Shown here piece by piece: positions 1-5,457 of a stretch of DNA of 5,629 nucleotides. The position numbers were made by a program, and so were the translations under genes. Location: NCBI GenBank assembly GCA_019246375.1, contig JAFAQO010000636.1:1-5629 (forward strand), read 5' to 3'. The notes under the pieces were generated by a model. It had not been told where the DNA came from, searched no databases, and saw only the letters and a program-made list of their open reading frames with translations. Source of the stretch: Mycobacterium sp. (GTDB lineage Bacteria; Actinomycetota; Actinomycetes; Mycobacteriales; Mycobacteriaceae). The number at the start of each line of letters is the position of its first letter. Position 1 is the first letter of the stretch.

Positions 1-168
1 GACCTCGCGACGTCACTGAATCAGATGAACGAGCGCACGATGATGGCGACGCTGTCTGCCGAACAACCGGCGGTCAGCGAGGAGCGGGTAGTCGACACCC
101 TTGCCCATATCTGGGTCAGCAGCATCTACGCCGAATCTGGCCAACCCGGCGACGATGCCAGTGCTTAG
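1..168 (+). CDS. ethR: TetR-family repressor, EthR-like (C-terminal 55 residues only)
   Basis: This is the 3' end of a gene that begins outside the window. Reading from base 1 gives 55 codons and a TAG stop, starting DLATSLNQMNERT and containing EQPAV and LAHIWVSSIYAE. This closely matches, from memory, the last helices of M. tuberculosis EthR (LNLMNERT, EQPSV, LVHIWVTSIYGENR), at about 29 of 46 aligned positions. EthR is a cytoplasmic homodimeric repressor of the ethA monooxygenase gene. Its C-terminal domain forms the ligand pocket and dimer face. The pocket residues equivalent to Asn176, Asn179 and Trp207 are kept, while the position of Phe184 is Met. The tail is about seven residues longer than EthR. 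The DNA-binding domain is not in the window, so the target operator cannot be deduced from it. The gene converges on the efflux gene to its right, and the two stops interlock. The TetR assignment is firm; ethR orthology rests on the tail plus the neighbouring Rv3856c-like gene. Confidence 0.8.
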   Translation, partial: DLATSLNQMNERTMMATLSAEQPAVSEERVVDTLAHIWVSSIYAESGQPGDDASA

Positions 169-1820
169 TGTGTGAGAAGTGGCGATCGACCCGGTTCGGT
201 CGCTACCCGTTTCTTGGGCAGAAACGCCGCGGGCACATACGCCAGCACCGCCAGCACAACAGCCACTACGAACACCGCGGTGTAGGCGTGTGATACATCG
301 TGCAGCACATTGTTCGTAAAATCGGGTGCCAGCGCCCGCCGCGGCATCGCCGATGGCGTCGGCGCCATACCGCGTCGCGCTGCCTCCTGTTTCAGGATCG
401 CAACTTTGTTGGCAGCCGAGATGTCTTTGCTATGGCTGAGTTGACTGGTCAAGATCACCGACATCAAAGCAGTGCTGATAGACCCCGCCACTTGAAGGTT
501 GACGTTGACCAGCGCCGAACCGCGTGCGACCTGGTGAGGCGCCAGAGCCTGCACCGCCGCTGCCGTCAGCGGCATTGTCGTGCAACCCACGCCCATACCC
601 ACCAGCGCCAGCGCCGCCAGCAGGACCGGAACGTAGCCTGCCTGCGTCCAAACACCGTAGGCGAAAGTCGCCATGCCCGTGCCGACCAGCGTGATGCCGG
701 TCAAGATGATCTTGTCCGGGCCGCGCTTGTCCAGCAACGCGCCGGCAATTGGCAGGGTCAGCATCGCTCCGAGCCGTTCCGGGATCATGTGCACCCCGGA
801 TTGCAAGGGCGTCTCGTGCAGCAGTTCCTGGAAGCAGCTCGGGATGAGCAGCACCGCGCCGAAAAACGCGGCGGCGCACAGTAACACCGTTGAGTTGGCG
901 GCGGTGACTTCTCGGTTTCGGAAGAGCCGCAGGTCGATCAGCGGATGATCTGCCCGGTATAGCGCGTGCAACACGAAGCCAGTGATCAGCACCAGCCCCG
1001 TGGCCGCCGGTATCCACACGTGGTTGTCGACGACCGTGCCCCTGGCCGGGATGGACGACACCCCGTACAGCAGCGTCGCCAGGCCGGGCGACAGCAGCAG
1101 CATGCCGATGAAGTCGAACTTCTCCGACCGTGTCGCGCGATCCCGCGGGAAGACGAATGCCGCCAGGAGGAACGCAACCACGCCGATCGGCAGGTTGAGC
1201 AAAAAGATCCATTCCCAGCTGTAGCGATCGATGAGCCAGCCGCCCAAAATCGGTCCGGCGACCGGCGACAGCATCATCGGGATGCCCAGGACTGCCAGCA
1301 GGCGGCCGACCCGCTTCGGGCCTGCCTCGTGGGTCAAAATGGTAAAGGCCAGCGGCATCAGCATGCCGCCACCGAGCCCCTGCACAACGCGGAATGCAAT
1401 GAGCAGCGCGATGTTTGGTGCTGTCGCGCACAGTAGCGAGCCCACGGTGAACGCCAGAACTGAGCCCATGAACAGCCGCTTAGTGCCGAACCGGTCGGCG
1501 CCCCAACCTGCCAGCGGGATCACGGTGGCCAACGCGAGCGTGTAGCCGGCCATCGTCCAGGCGACGACGGCCTGGGTCGACTCGAATTCAGCGACGAAGG
1601 TGCGCTGCGCGACCCCGACGACCGTGGTATCCAAGATCGCCATGACCACTGCCAGGACACACACCCCCGCAATCCGCAGCAGTCCGGCATCGAGCTTGTC
1701 CGGATAGCTGGATTGGTCGGTGGTCGCTGCGGACGGCGCAGCACCGTCGAGCCCCTCAGGAGTTTCAGATCTCGACGGCTTCCGCGGTCGCGGATTGACG
1801 GAAGGATCGAGCACGGCCAC
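165..1820 (-). CDS. MFS drug exporter, DHA2 (EmrB/QacA) family, 14 helices
   Basis: This is a 551-residue inner-membrane proton-driven antiporter expected to export drugs or other hydrophobic compounds. A polar N-terminal tail of about 45 residues precedes TM1. Family signatures appear in order: LDTTVVGVA at 63-71 (the acidic TM1 motif of DHA2 pumps), GWGADRFGTKR at 105-115 (motif A, loop 2-3), RVVQGLGGGMLMP at 144-156 (motif B, TM4) and SPVAGPILGGWL at 185-196 (motif C, the antiporter motif). A hydrophilic stretch at about 460-510 precedes the last helix (about 513-533). Length is normal for the 14-TM class. The start is GTG at 1820; no Shine-Dalgarno is visible upstream, which is common in mycobacteria. 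The gene runs divergently from dinB and converges with the EthR-like gene. A palindrome cluster 15-39 bp upstream suggests repressor control. The substrate cannot be read from sequence. The mycobacterial relatives Rv0783c and Stp (Rv2333c) belong to the same family but are not shown to be orthologues. Confidence 0.93.
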   Translation of the reverse strand: MAVLDPSVNPRPRKPSRSETPEGLDGAAPSAATTDQSSYPDKLDAGLLRIAGVCVLAVVMAILDTTVVGVAQRTFVAEFESTQAVVAWTMAGYTLALATVIPLAGWGADRFGTKRLFMGSVLAFTVGSLLCATAPNIALLIAFRVVQGLGGGMLMPLAFTILTHEAGPKRVGRLLAVLGIPMMLSPVAGPILGGWLIDRYSWEWIFLLNLPIGVVAFLLAAFVFPRDRATRSEKFDFIGMLLLSPGLATLLYGVSSIPARGTVVDNHVWIPAATGLVLITGFVLHALYRADHPLIDLRLFRNREVTAANSTVLLCAAAFFGAVLLIPSCFQELLHETPLQSGVHMIPERLGAMLTLPIAGALLDKRGPDKIILTGITLVGTGMATFAYGVWTQAGYVPVLLAALALVGMGVGCTTMPLTAAAVQALAPHQVARGSALVNVNLQVAGSISTALMSVILTSQLSHSKDISAANKVAILKQEAARRGMAPTPSAMPRRALAPDFTNNVLHDVSHAYTAVFVVAVVLAVLAYVPAAFLPKKRVATEPGRSPLLTH

Positions 1821-1834
1821 CAGGGTAACGAATC

Positions 1835-1859
1835 AACTAGCGCTAGCTGGCTAAGCTAG
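1835..1859. promoter_or_regulatory. Nested palindromes, candidate repressor operator for the exporter
   Basis: CTAGCGCTAG (1837-1846) is a perfect 10-bp palindrome. It extends to AACTAGCGCTAGCT (1835-1848) with one mismatched pair. It overlaps a second inverted repeat, TAGC-TG-GCTA (1844-1853), and CTAGC recurs inverted as GCTAG at 1855-1859. The cluster sits 15-39 bp upstream of the exporter GTG and covers a possible -10 hexamer, as a TetR-type operator would. The regulator is inferred, not shown; the adjacent EthR-like protein is one candidate. Confidence 0.4.
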
Positions 1860-1902
1860 GTTGCGCTACGTCACACCGGTCTGATGGACGCCAGTCGTCC
1901 CA

Positions 1903-1916
1903 TCACGTGTCACGTG
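1903..1916. repeat. Tandem TCACGTG repeat
   Basis: The 7-mer TCACGTG occurs twice in immediate succession (1903-1909 and 1910-1916), giving two CACGTG palindromes centred 7 bp apart. It lies 87 bp upstream of the exporter start and about 114 bp upstream of dinB. It could be a regulator site, but such short repeats also arise by chance. Confidence 0.3.
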
Positions 1917-2021
1917 TGCTGATCCGAAGGTAGTCGCGCACGGGTCGCGAGCACTGCAGTCATCACCATCAGGCCGACACCAGGACCGGGCCAAACCGGC
2001 TTCACCCTGTCGCCGCCAAAT

Positions 2022-2037
2022 GCGAACATATGTTCGT
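2022..2037. promoter_or_regulatory. LexA/SOS-box-like palindrome over the dinB start codon
   Basis: CGAACATATGTTCG at 2023-2036 is a perfect 14-bp palindrome. The mycobacterial LexA (SOS) box is TCGAAC-N4-GTTCGA; this site matches all ten conserved inner bases with the correct N4 spacer and differs only at the two outermost positions (G for T at 2022, T for A at 2037). The dinB ATG (2030-2032) lies inside the spacer and right half. LexA bound here would cover the start codon and probably the transcript start, so repression until DNA damage is the natural reading. Binding is inferred from the match to the known consensus. Confidence 0.7.
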
Positions 2038-3238
2038 GCGGTCAGAGGCGTCGATCCTGCACGCGGACCTGGACTCGTTCTATGCGTCCGTCGAGCAGCG
2101 CGATGACCCGACACTGCGAGGGCGACCCGTCATCGTGGGTGGCGGAGTGGTGCTGGCCGCCAGCTATGAGGCCAAGGCCTACGGCGTGCGCACGGCGATG
2201 GGTGAAGCGCTGGCTCGGCGGCTGTGCCCCAACGCCGTCGTGGTGCCGCCGCGGATGAGCGCCTACATGCGGGCCAGCGATGCGGTGTTCGAGGTGTTCC
2301 ACGACACCACACCCATCGTGGAGGCGATTTCGGTGGACGAGGCATTCCTCGATGTCGGGGGGCTGCGCCGGGTCGCGGGCGCTCCAGTGCAAATCGCCGC
2401 GCGGCTGCGCGCGGACGTGCGCGAGCGGGTCGGATTACCGATCACCGTCGGAATCGCCCGCACGAAATTCTTGGCCAAGGTGGCCAGCCAAGAGGCCAAA
2501 CCCGACGGGCTGCTGCTGGTATCGCCGGGGCAGGAGCTGGCGTTCCTGGATCCGCTACCAGTGCGCCGGTTGTGGGGGGTAGGGGCTAAGACCGCGGAAC
2601 GGCTGGGCGCACACGGCATCCGGACCGTCGCCGACGTTGCAGAGCTCAGGGAGTCGATGCTGACCGCGCTGGTCGGTCAGGCGATGGGCCGCCAACTGTA
2701 CGCACTGTCCCGCAATATCGACCGTCGCCGGGTGACCACCGGCGTGCGTCGCCGGTCGGTCGGCGCCCAGCGCGCACTGGGCCGTGCCGGCAACAGCATG
2801 TCGCCGGACGAACTCGACGCCGTGGTGATCACTCTCATCGACCGGATTACCGCCCGGATGCGCACCGCCGGGCGCAGCGGACGAACGGTCGTGCTGCGGT
2901 TGCGGTTCGACGACTTCAGCCGGGCTACCCGCTCCCGCACGTTGCCGTGGGCGACGTCATCGACCGAAGCGCTCCTCGCCACCGCGCGGCAGCTGATCGC
3001 CTCGGCCGCACCCGCGATCGCCGAACGCGGATTGACACTCGTCGGGTTTGCGGTATCGGATATCGATCGCAGCGGCACCGAGCAGCTGCCCCTACCGTTC
3101 AGCGAAGCGGAGCTGCGCACCCTTGCCATCGATACGACGATCGACCGGGTGCGCCGTCGCTACGGCAAGTCGGCGTTGACCCGCGCCGTGCTGATCGGTC
3201 GAGCCCCCGGTCTTGAGATGCCGCACCTGCCGGACTGA
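2030..3238 (+). CDS. dinB: Y-family translesion DNA polymerase, DinB/Pol IV type (DinB3-like)
   Basis: This is a 402-residue error-prone polymerase that copies past damaged bases. The palm motif HADLDSFYASVE (11-22) supplies metal ligand Asp13, and SVDEAFLD (101-108) supplies Asp103 and Glu104. Tyr18 sits at the steric-gate position (Tyr12 of Dpo4, Phe13 of E. coli Pol IV), so the enzyme should exclude ribonucleotides, unlike mycobacterial DinB2, which has Leu there. A helix-hairpin-helix segment (LWGVGAKTAERL, 181-192) forms the thumb, and the little finger spans about 245-345. QLPLPF at 352-357 fits the hexameric beta-clamp motif QLxLxF. A 45-residue tail with IDRVRRRYGKSALTRA follows, resembling C-termini of actinobacterial DinB and ImuB proteins. 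Catalytic Asp13 lies 12 codons from the ATG, and the only other possible start before it is GTG 2036; upstream the frame is blocked by TAG at 1931 with no start codon between. There is no Shine-Dalgarno, so the mRNA may be leaderless. The gene is intact and converges with the PHP gene 22 bp away. Confidence 0.95.
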   Translation: MFVRSEASILHADLDSFYASVEQRDDPTLRGRPVIVGGGVVLAASYEAKAYGVRTAMGEALARRLCPNAVVVPPRMSAYMRASDAVFEVFHDTTPIVEAISVDEAFLDVGGLRRVAGAPVQIAARLRADVRERVGLPITVGIARTKFLAKVASQEAKPDGLLLVSPGQELAFLDPLPVRRLWGVGAKTAERLGAHGIRTVADVAELRESMLTALVGQAMGRQLYALSRNIDRRRVTTGVRRRSVGAQRALGRAGNSMSPDELDAVVITLIDRITARMRTAGRSGRTVVLRLRFDDFSRATRSRTLPWATSSTEALLATARQLIASAAPAIAERGLTLVGFAVSDIDRSGTEQLPLPFSEAELRTLAIDTTIDRVRRRYGKSALTRAVLIGRAPGLEMPHLPD

Positions 3239-3260
3239 CGTTGCAAGTCGCCCTCACCGG

Positions 3261-4265
3261 TTACGACGCTGTCCAGGCGAGCAGCTTGTCGACCGGCCAA
3301 GTGTTGACGACACGGTCGATTGGCACGCCGGCATCGACGGCACGCTGCGCGCCGTAACCCAGGAAGTCGAGTTGGCCTGGCGCGTGCGCGTCGGTGTCGA
3401 TGCTGAAGTCACACCCGATCTCGAGCGCGAGGTTCAGCAAGCGGGTGGGCGGATCTCGCCGTTCGGGCCGGGAATTGATTTCGACCGCGGTTCCATGATC
3501 ACGGCAGGCGGTGAACACCGTCTCGGCATCGAACTTGGATTCCGGGCGGACGCCACGATTACCCGAAACCAAGCGACCGGTGCAGTGGCCGAGCACGTCG
3601 GCGTTGGGGTTGGAGACCGCCCGCACCATCCGGCGGGTCATCGATGCGGAATCCATCGACAGCTTCGAGTGCACGCTGGCCACCACGACGTCCAGCCGCT
3701 CGAGCAGCTCGGGTTCCTGGTCCAGGCTGCCGTCGTCGAGGATGTCCACCTCGATCCCGGTCAAGATGCGCATCGGCGCCAACCGCTCGCGCAGACCCTC
3801 GATCACGTCGAGCTGTTTTCGCAACCGCTCCGGCGACAGGCCGTTGGCGATTGTCAGGCGCGGCGAGTGATCAGTAAGCGCACAGTACTCGTGCCCCAGG
3901 GCCGACGCGGTGGCCATCATCTCCTCGATCGGCGCCGAGCCGTCCGACCAGTTCGAATGCAGGTGCAGATCCCCGCGCAGGGCGGCGCGGATTTCGCCGC
4001 CCCCGAGATCCCCTGCAGCAGAACGCAATTCGGCCAGCGCGTCGGGTTCGCGCCCGGACCACGCCTGGGCGATCACCTTGGCGGTCTTGGGCCCGATGCC
4101 CGGCAGCGACTGCCAACTTTCCGCTTGCCCGTGATGCTCGCGTTCAGCTTCGTCGAGGGCCTCGATGATGTCGGCGGCATTGCGGTAGGCCATCACCCGA
4201 CGCGGATCTTCGCGGGCCCGGTCCTTGTAGTAGGCGATTTGTCGCAGCGCAATCACCGGATCCAT
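3261..4265 (-). CDS. PHP-domain phosphoesterase with Pol X-type HhH domain (Rv3856c-like)
   Basis: This 334-residue protein resembles the two ends of a bacterial family X DNA polymerase joined without the polymerase core. The N-terminus (1-80) is like the Pol X 8-kDa domain, with AYRNAADIIEAL and a helix-hairpin-helix SLPGIGPKTA (53-62). The PHP domain follows from about 96 with all expected metal-binding motifs: GDLHLHSNWSDG (His101, His103, Asp108), LTDHS (His133), GIEVDI (Glu172), ASVHS (His199), GHCTGR (His227) and DTDAH (Asp292, His294). In Pol X this domain gives 3'-5' exonuclease and 3'-phosphatase activities; here a metal-dependent phosphoesterase or nuclease acting on DNA ends or a small phosphorylated substrate is inferred. 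Such proteins are sometimes labelled histidinol phosphatase. The start chosen is ATG 4265 (MDPVIALRQ), giving the length I recall for Rv3856c (335); a GTG at 4310 would add 15 residues without similarity. No Shine-Dalgarno is obvious. It is convergent with dinB and divergent from the oxidoreductase gene. Confidence 0.9.
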   Translation of the reverse strand: MDPVIALRQIAYYKDRAREDPRRVMAYRNAADIIEALDEAEREHHGQAESWQSLPGIGPKTAKVIAQAWSGREPDALAELRSAAGDLGGGEIRAALRGDLHLHSNWSDGSAPIEEMMATASALGHEYCALTDHSPRLTIANGLSPERLRKQLDVIEGLRERLAPMRILTGIEVDILDDGSLDQEPELLERLDVVVASVHSKLSMDSASMTRRMVRAVSNPNADVLGHCTGRLVSGNRGVRPESKFDAETVFTACRDHGTAVEINSRPERRDPPTRLLNLALEIGCDFSIDTDAHAPGQLDFLGYGAQRAVDAGVPIDRVVNTWPVDKLLAWTAS

Positions 4266-4321
4266 GGCTCTAGTGTGCCCGTCCCGCAGCTGTTTTACGT
4301 CACCAGTCACCGGGCCGGTAT

Positions 4322-4356
4322 GGGAGCCTCCCGGGCAACGGGTTTACGGTCGGGTA
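4322..4356 (+). promoter_or_regulatory. Leaderless promoter of the F420 oxidoreductase, with palindrome at -35
   Basis: TACGGT (4345-4350) matches the mycobacterial -10 consensus TANNNT. It ends six bases before the ATG at 4357, the spacing expected for a transcript starting at the start codon itself. The -35 position is occupied not by TTGACA but by the 11-bp palindrome GGGAG-C-CTCCC (4322-4332), which may be a regulator site. No Shine-Dalgarno is present, consistent with leaderless translation. Confidence 0.5.
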
Positions 4357-5205
4357 ATGCGATTCGCGTTCAAAACCTCACCGCAGCACACCACTTGGGC
4401 TCAGATGCTTTCCGTCTGGAAAGAAGCCGACGACATCGAGATCTACGAGTCGGGCTGGACCTTCGACCACTTCTACCCGATTTTTTCCGATAGCGCAGGG
4501 CCCTGCCTGGAAGGCTGGACGACGCTGACCGCCCTGGCACAGGCCACCAAGCGGCTCCGGCTCGGCACCCTGGTCACCGGTATCCATTACCGGCACCCGG
4601 CGGTGTTAGCCAATATGGCCGCAGCACTCGACATCATCTCCAACGGCCGGCTCGAGTTGGGAATCGGCGCGGGATGGAACGAGGAAGAGTCCGGTGCGTA
4701 CGGCATCGAGCTGGGCAGCATCAAGGAACGCTTCAACAGATTCGAAGAGGCCTGCCAAGTGCTGAGCAGCCTGCTGAGCCAGGAGACCACCGACTTCGAC
4801 GGCAAGTACTACCAACTCAAAGGCGCGCGCAACGAGCCTAAGGGCCCGCAGCGGCCGCACCCGCCGATTTGTATCGGCGGCAGCGGTGAGAAGCGCACCC
4901 TGCGCATCACCGCCCGCTACGCCCAGCATTGGAACTTCGTCGGCGGCCCGCCCGAGCTGTTCGCCCGCAAGCGCGACGTCCTGGCGGCGCATTGCGCTGA
5001 TATCGGACGGGACCCCAAGGAGATCATGCTGTCGGCCCACCTGTCCCTTAAGCCCGACCGCGATTACGGGCAGGTCATCGAGAACGCCGCAGCATTGGCG
5101 GCCGAAGGCCTCGACCTGGGCATCGTGTACATCACCCCTCCGCACGACCCCGCAGTACTGGAGCCGCTGGCAGAGGCGATCCGCGACTCGGGACTGCGCG
5201 AGTAA
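4357..5205 (+). CDS. F420-dependent luciferase-like oxidoreductase, Rv1855c family
   Basis: This is a 282-residue TIM-barrel protein of the luciferase-like monooxygenase superfamily, in the actinobacterial group that uses coenzyme F420 (TIGR03560, the Rv1855c family). It is expected to be a cytoplasmic hydride-transfer enzyme; the substrate is unknown. Visible signatures are MRFAFKTSPQ at the first strand, FDHF at 37-40, a long conserved block at 70-111 containing LVTGIHYRHPAVLANM and GRLELGIGAGWNEEE, and PPICIGGSGEKRTL at 159-172, which is typical of the C-terminal phosphate-binding part of the fold. ATG 4357 is chosen because similarity begins there and a -10 box sits six bases upstream. 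An in-frame ATG at 4264 would add 31 unrelated residues and run into the start of the divergent PHP gene. Length is normal for the family and no defect is seen. It may be monocistronic, since the next gene faces it. Confidence 0.92.
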   Translation: MRFAFKTSPQHTTWAQMLSVWKEADDIEIYESGWTFDHFYPIFSDSAGPCLEGWTTLTALAQATKRLRLGTLVTGIHYRHPAVLANMAAALDIISNGRLELGIGAGWNEEESGAYGIELGSIKERFNRFEEACQVLSSLLSQETTDFDGKYYQLKGARNEPKGPQRPHPPICIGGSGEKRTLRITARYAQHWNFVGGPPELFARKRDVLAAHCADIGRDPKEIMLSAHLSLKPDRDYGQVIENAAALAAEGLDLGIVYITPPHDPAVLEPLAEAIRDSGLRE

Positions 5206-5207
5206 GC

Positions 5208-5226
5208 CGGCGGGCGGCCCTCGCCG
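5208..5226 (+). terminator. Weak GC-rich hairpin after the oxidoreductase gene
   Basis: CGGCG (5208-5212) can pair with CGCCG (5222-5226) around a 9-base loop, three bases after the TAA stop. There is no U-tract, as is common for mycobacterial intrinsic terminator candidates. Such stems are frequent in GC-rich DNA, so support is slight. Confidence 0.22.
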
Positions 5227-5249
5227 CGTTGTCTCAAAGCCAATGAGTC

Positions 5250-5270
5250 GCGATAACGATCTGGTATCGC
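5250..5270. terminator. Hairpin between convergent genes, possible bidirectional terminator
   Basis: GCGATA (5250-5255) and TATCGC (5265-5270) form a perfect 6-bp inverted repeat with a 9-base loop. It lies 45 bp past the oxidoreductase stop and 29 bp past the stop of the small minus-strand gene. The position suits a shared terminator, but no U-tract follows on either strand. Confidence 0.3.
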
Positions 5271-5298
5271 TCAGCAAATGCGCTAAATCGAAGGCGGG

Positions 5299-5457
5299 CT
5301 AATACCTGGCAGTCATGATCAGGCCGAAGCGCAGCAGTTCCTCCGCAGTCACCAGACGCTCGTGCTTGGCCGGGAATTCACGACTTTTAACCGGATGCCG
5401 AAACCAGGACCAGGCGATTCGCCCCATTCGCGACCGGGGCGTCTGGTGGATATGCAC
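5299..5457 (-). CDS. Small conserved-looking protein, 52 residues, function unknown
   Basis: A GTG at 5457 opens a 52-codon frame ending in TAG (5299-5301). It is preceded by AGGAG (minus strand, complement of 5466-5470), eight bases before the start, the clearest Shine-Dalgarno in the window. The protein begins MHIHQTPRSRMGRIAWSWF, continues through HPVKSREFPAKHERLVTAEE and ends LLRFGLIMTARY. It is basic at the front, has no convincing membrane helix or signal peptide, and ends with an amphipathic helix-like stretch. About 71% of codons end in G or C (37 of 52), lower than expected for the large genes but clearly biased. In M. tuberculosis, as I recall, the gene beyond Rv3856c is a small one, Rv3857c, followed by gltD and gltB; this may be its relative, which I cannot confirm. 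I do not recognise a function. Overlapping frames on both strands (5315-5602 plus, 5387-5578 minus) lack a comparable ribosome binding site. Confidence 0.62.
   Translation of the reverse strand: MHIHQTPRSRMGRIAWSWFRHPVKSREFPAKHERLVTAEELLRFGLIMTARY

Larger units (their letters stand above)
1821..2029. promoter_or_regulatory. Divergent intergenic region between the exporter and dinB
   Basis: These 209 bp separate two divergent genes and must hold both promoters. The exporter side has a nested palindrome cluster (1835-1859) and a TANNNT-like -10 hexamer on the minus strand (TAGCTT, complement of 1853-1858), which would place a transcript start near 1846. The middle has a tandem CACGTG repeat (1903-1916). 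The dinB side ends in a LexA-type palindrome that runs into the gene. No good -10 hexamer is visible in the 45 bp before the dinB ATG. No coding signal is seen in this stretch. Confidence 0.6.

Noticed and set aside
430..1431. Minus-strand open frame (333 codons) inside the exporter gene in another frame
   Set aside because: The product is low-complexity Arg/Gly/Ala/Pro-rich without membrane segments, while the overlapping frame has clear DHA2 motifs.
2029..2034. TATGTT inside the SOS palindrome as the dinB -10 box
   Set aside because: A transcript starting about seven bases later would begin after both possible start codons, so it could not make the catalytic Asp13 region from a normal start.
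4266..4310. GTG start at 4310 for the PHP gene
   Set aside because: It adds 15 residues with no relation to the Pol X N-terminus; ATG 4265 gives the family length.
4264..4356. N-terminal extension of the F420 oxidoreductase from ATG 4264
   Set aside because: The 31 extra residues lack family similarity, would overlap the start of the divergent PHP gene, and the -10 box places the transcript start at 4357.
3213..4493. Long plus-strand open frame (426 codons) antisense to the PHP gene
   Set aside because: Its translation is rich in Arg, His, Gln and Gly with no motif, and it lies over a gene with full PHP signatures. Long antisense frames are expected in GC-rich coding DNA.
4606..5277. Minus-strand open frame (223 codons) antisense to the oxidoreductase gene
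   Set aside because: There are no motifs, and it is fully explained as the shadow of a well-conserved plus-strand gene.
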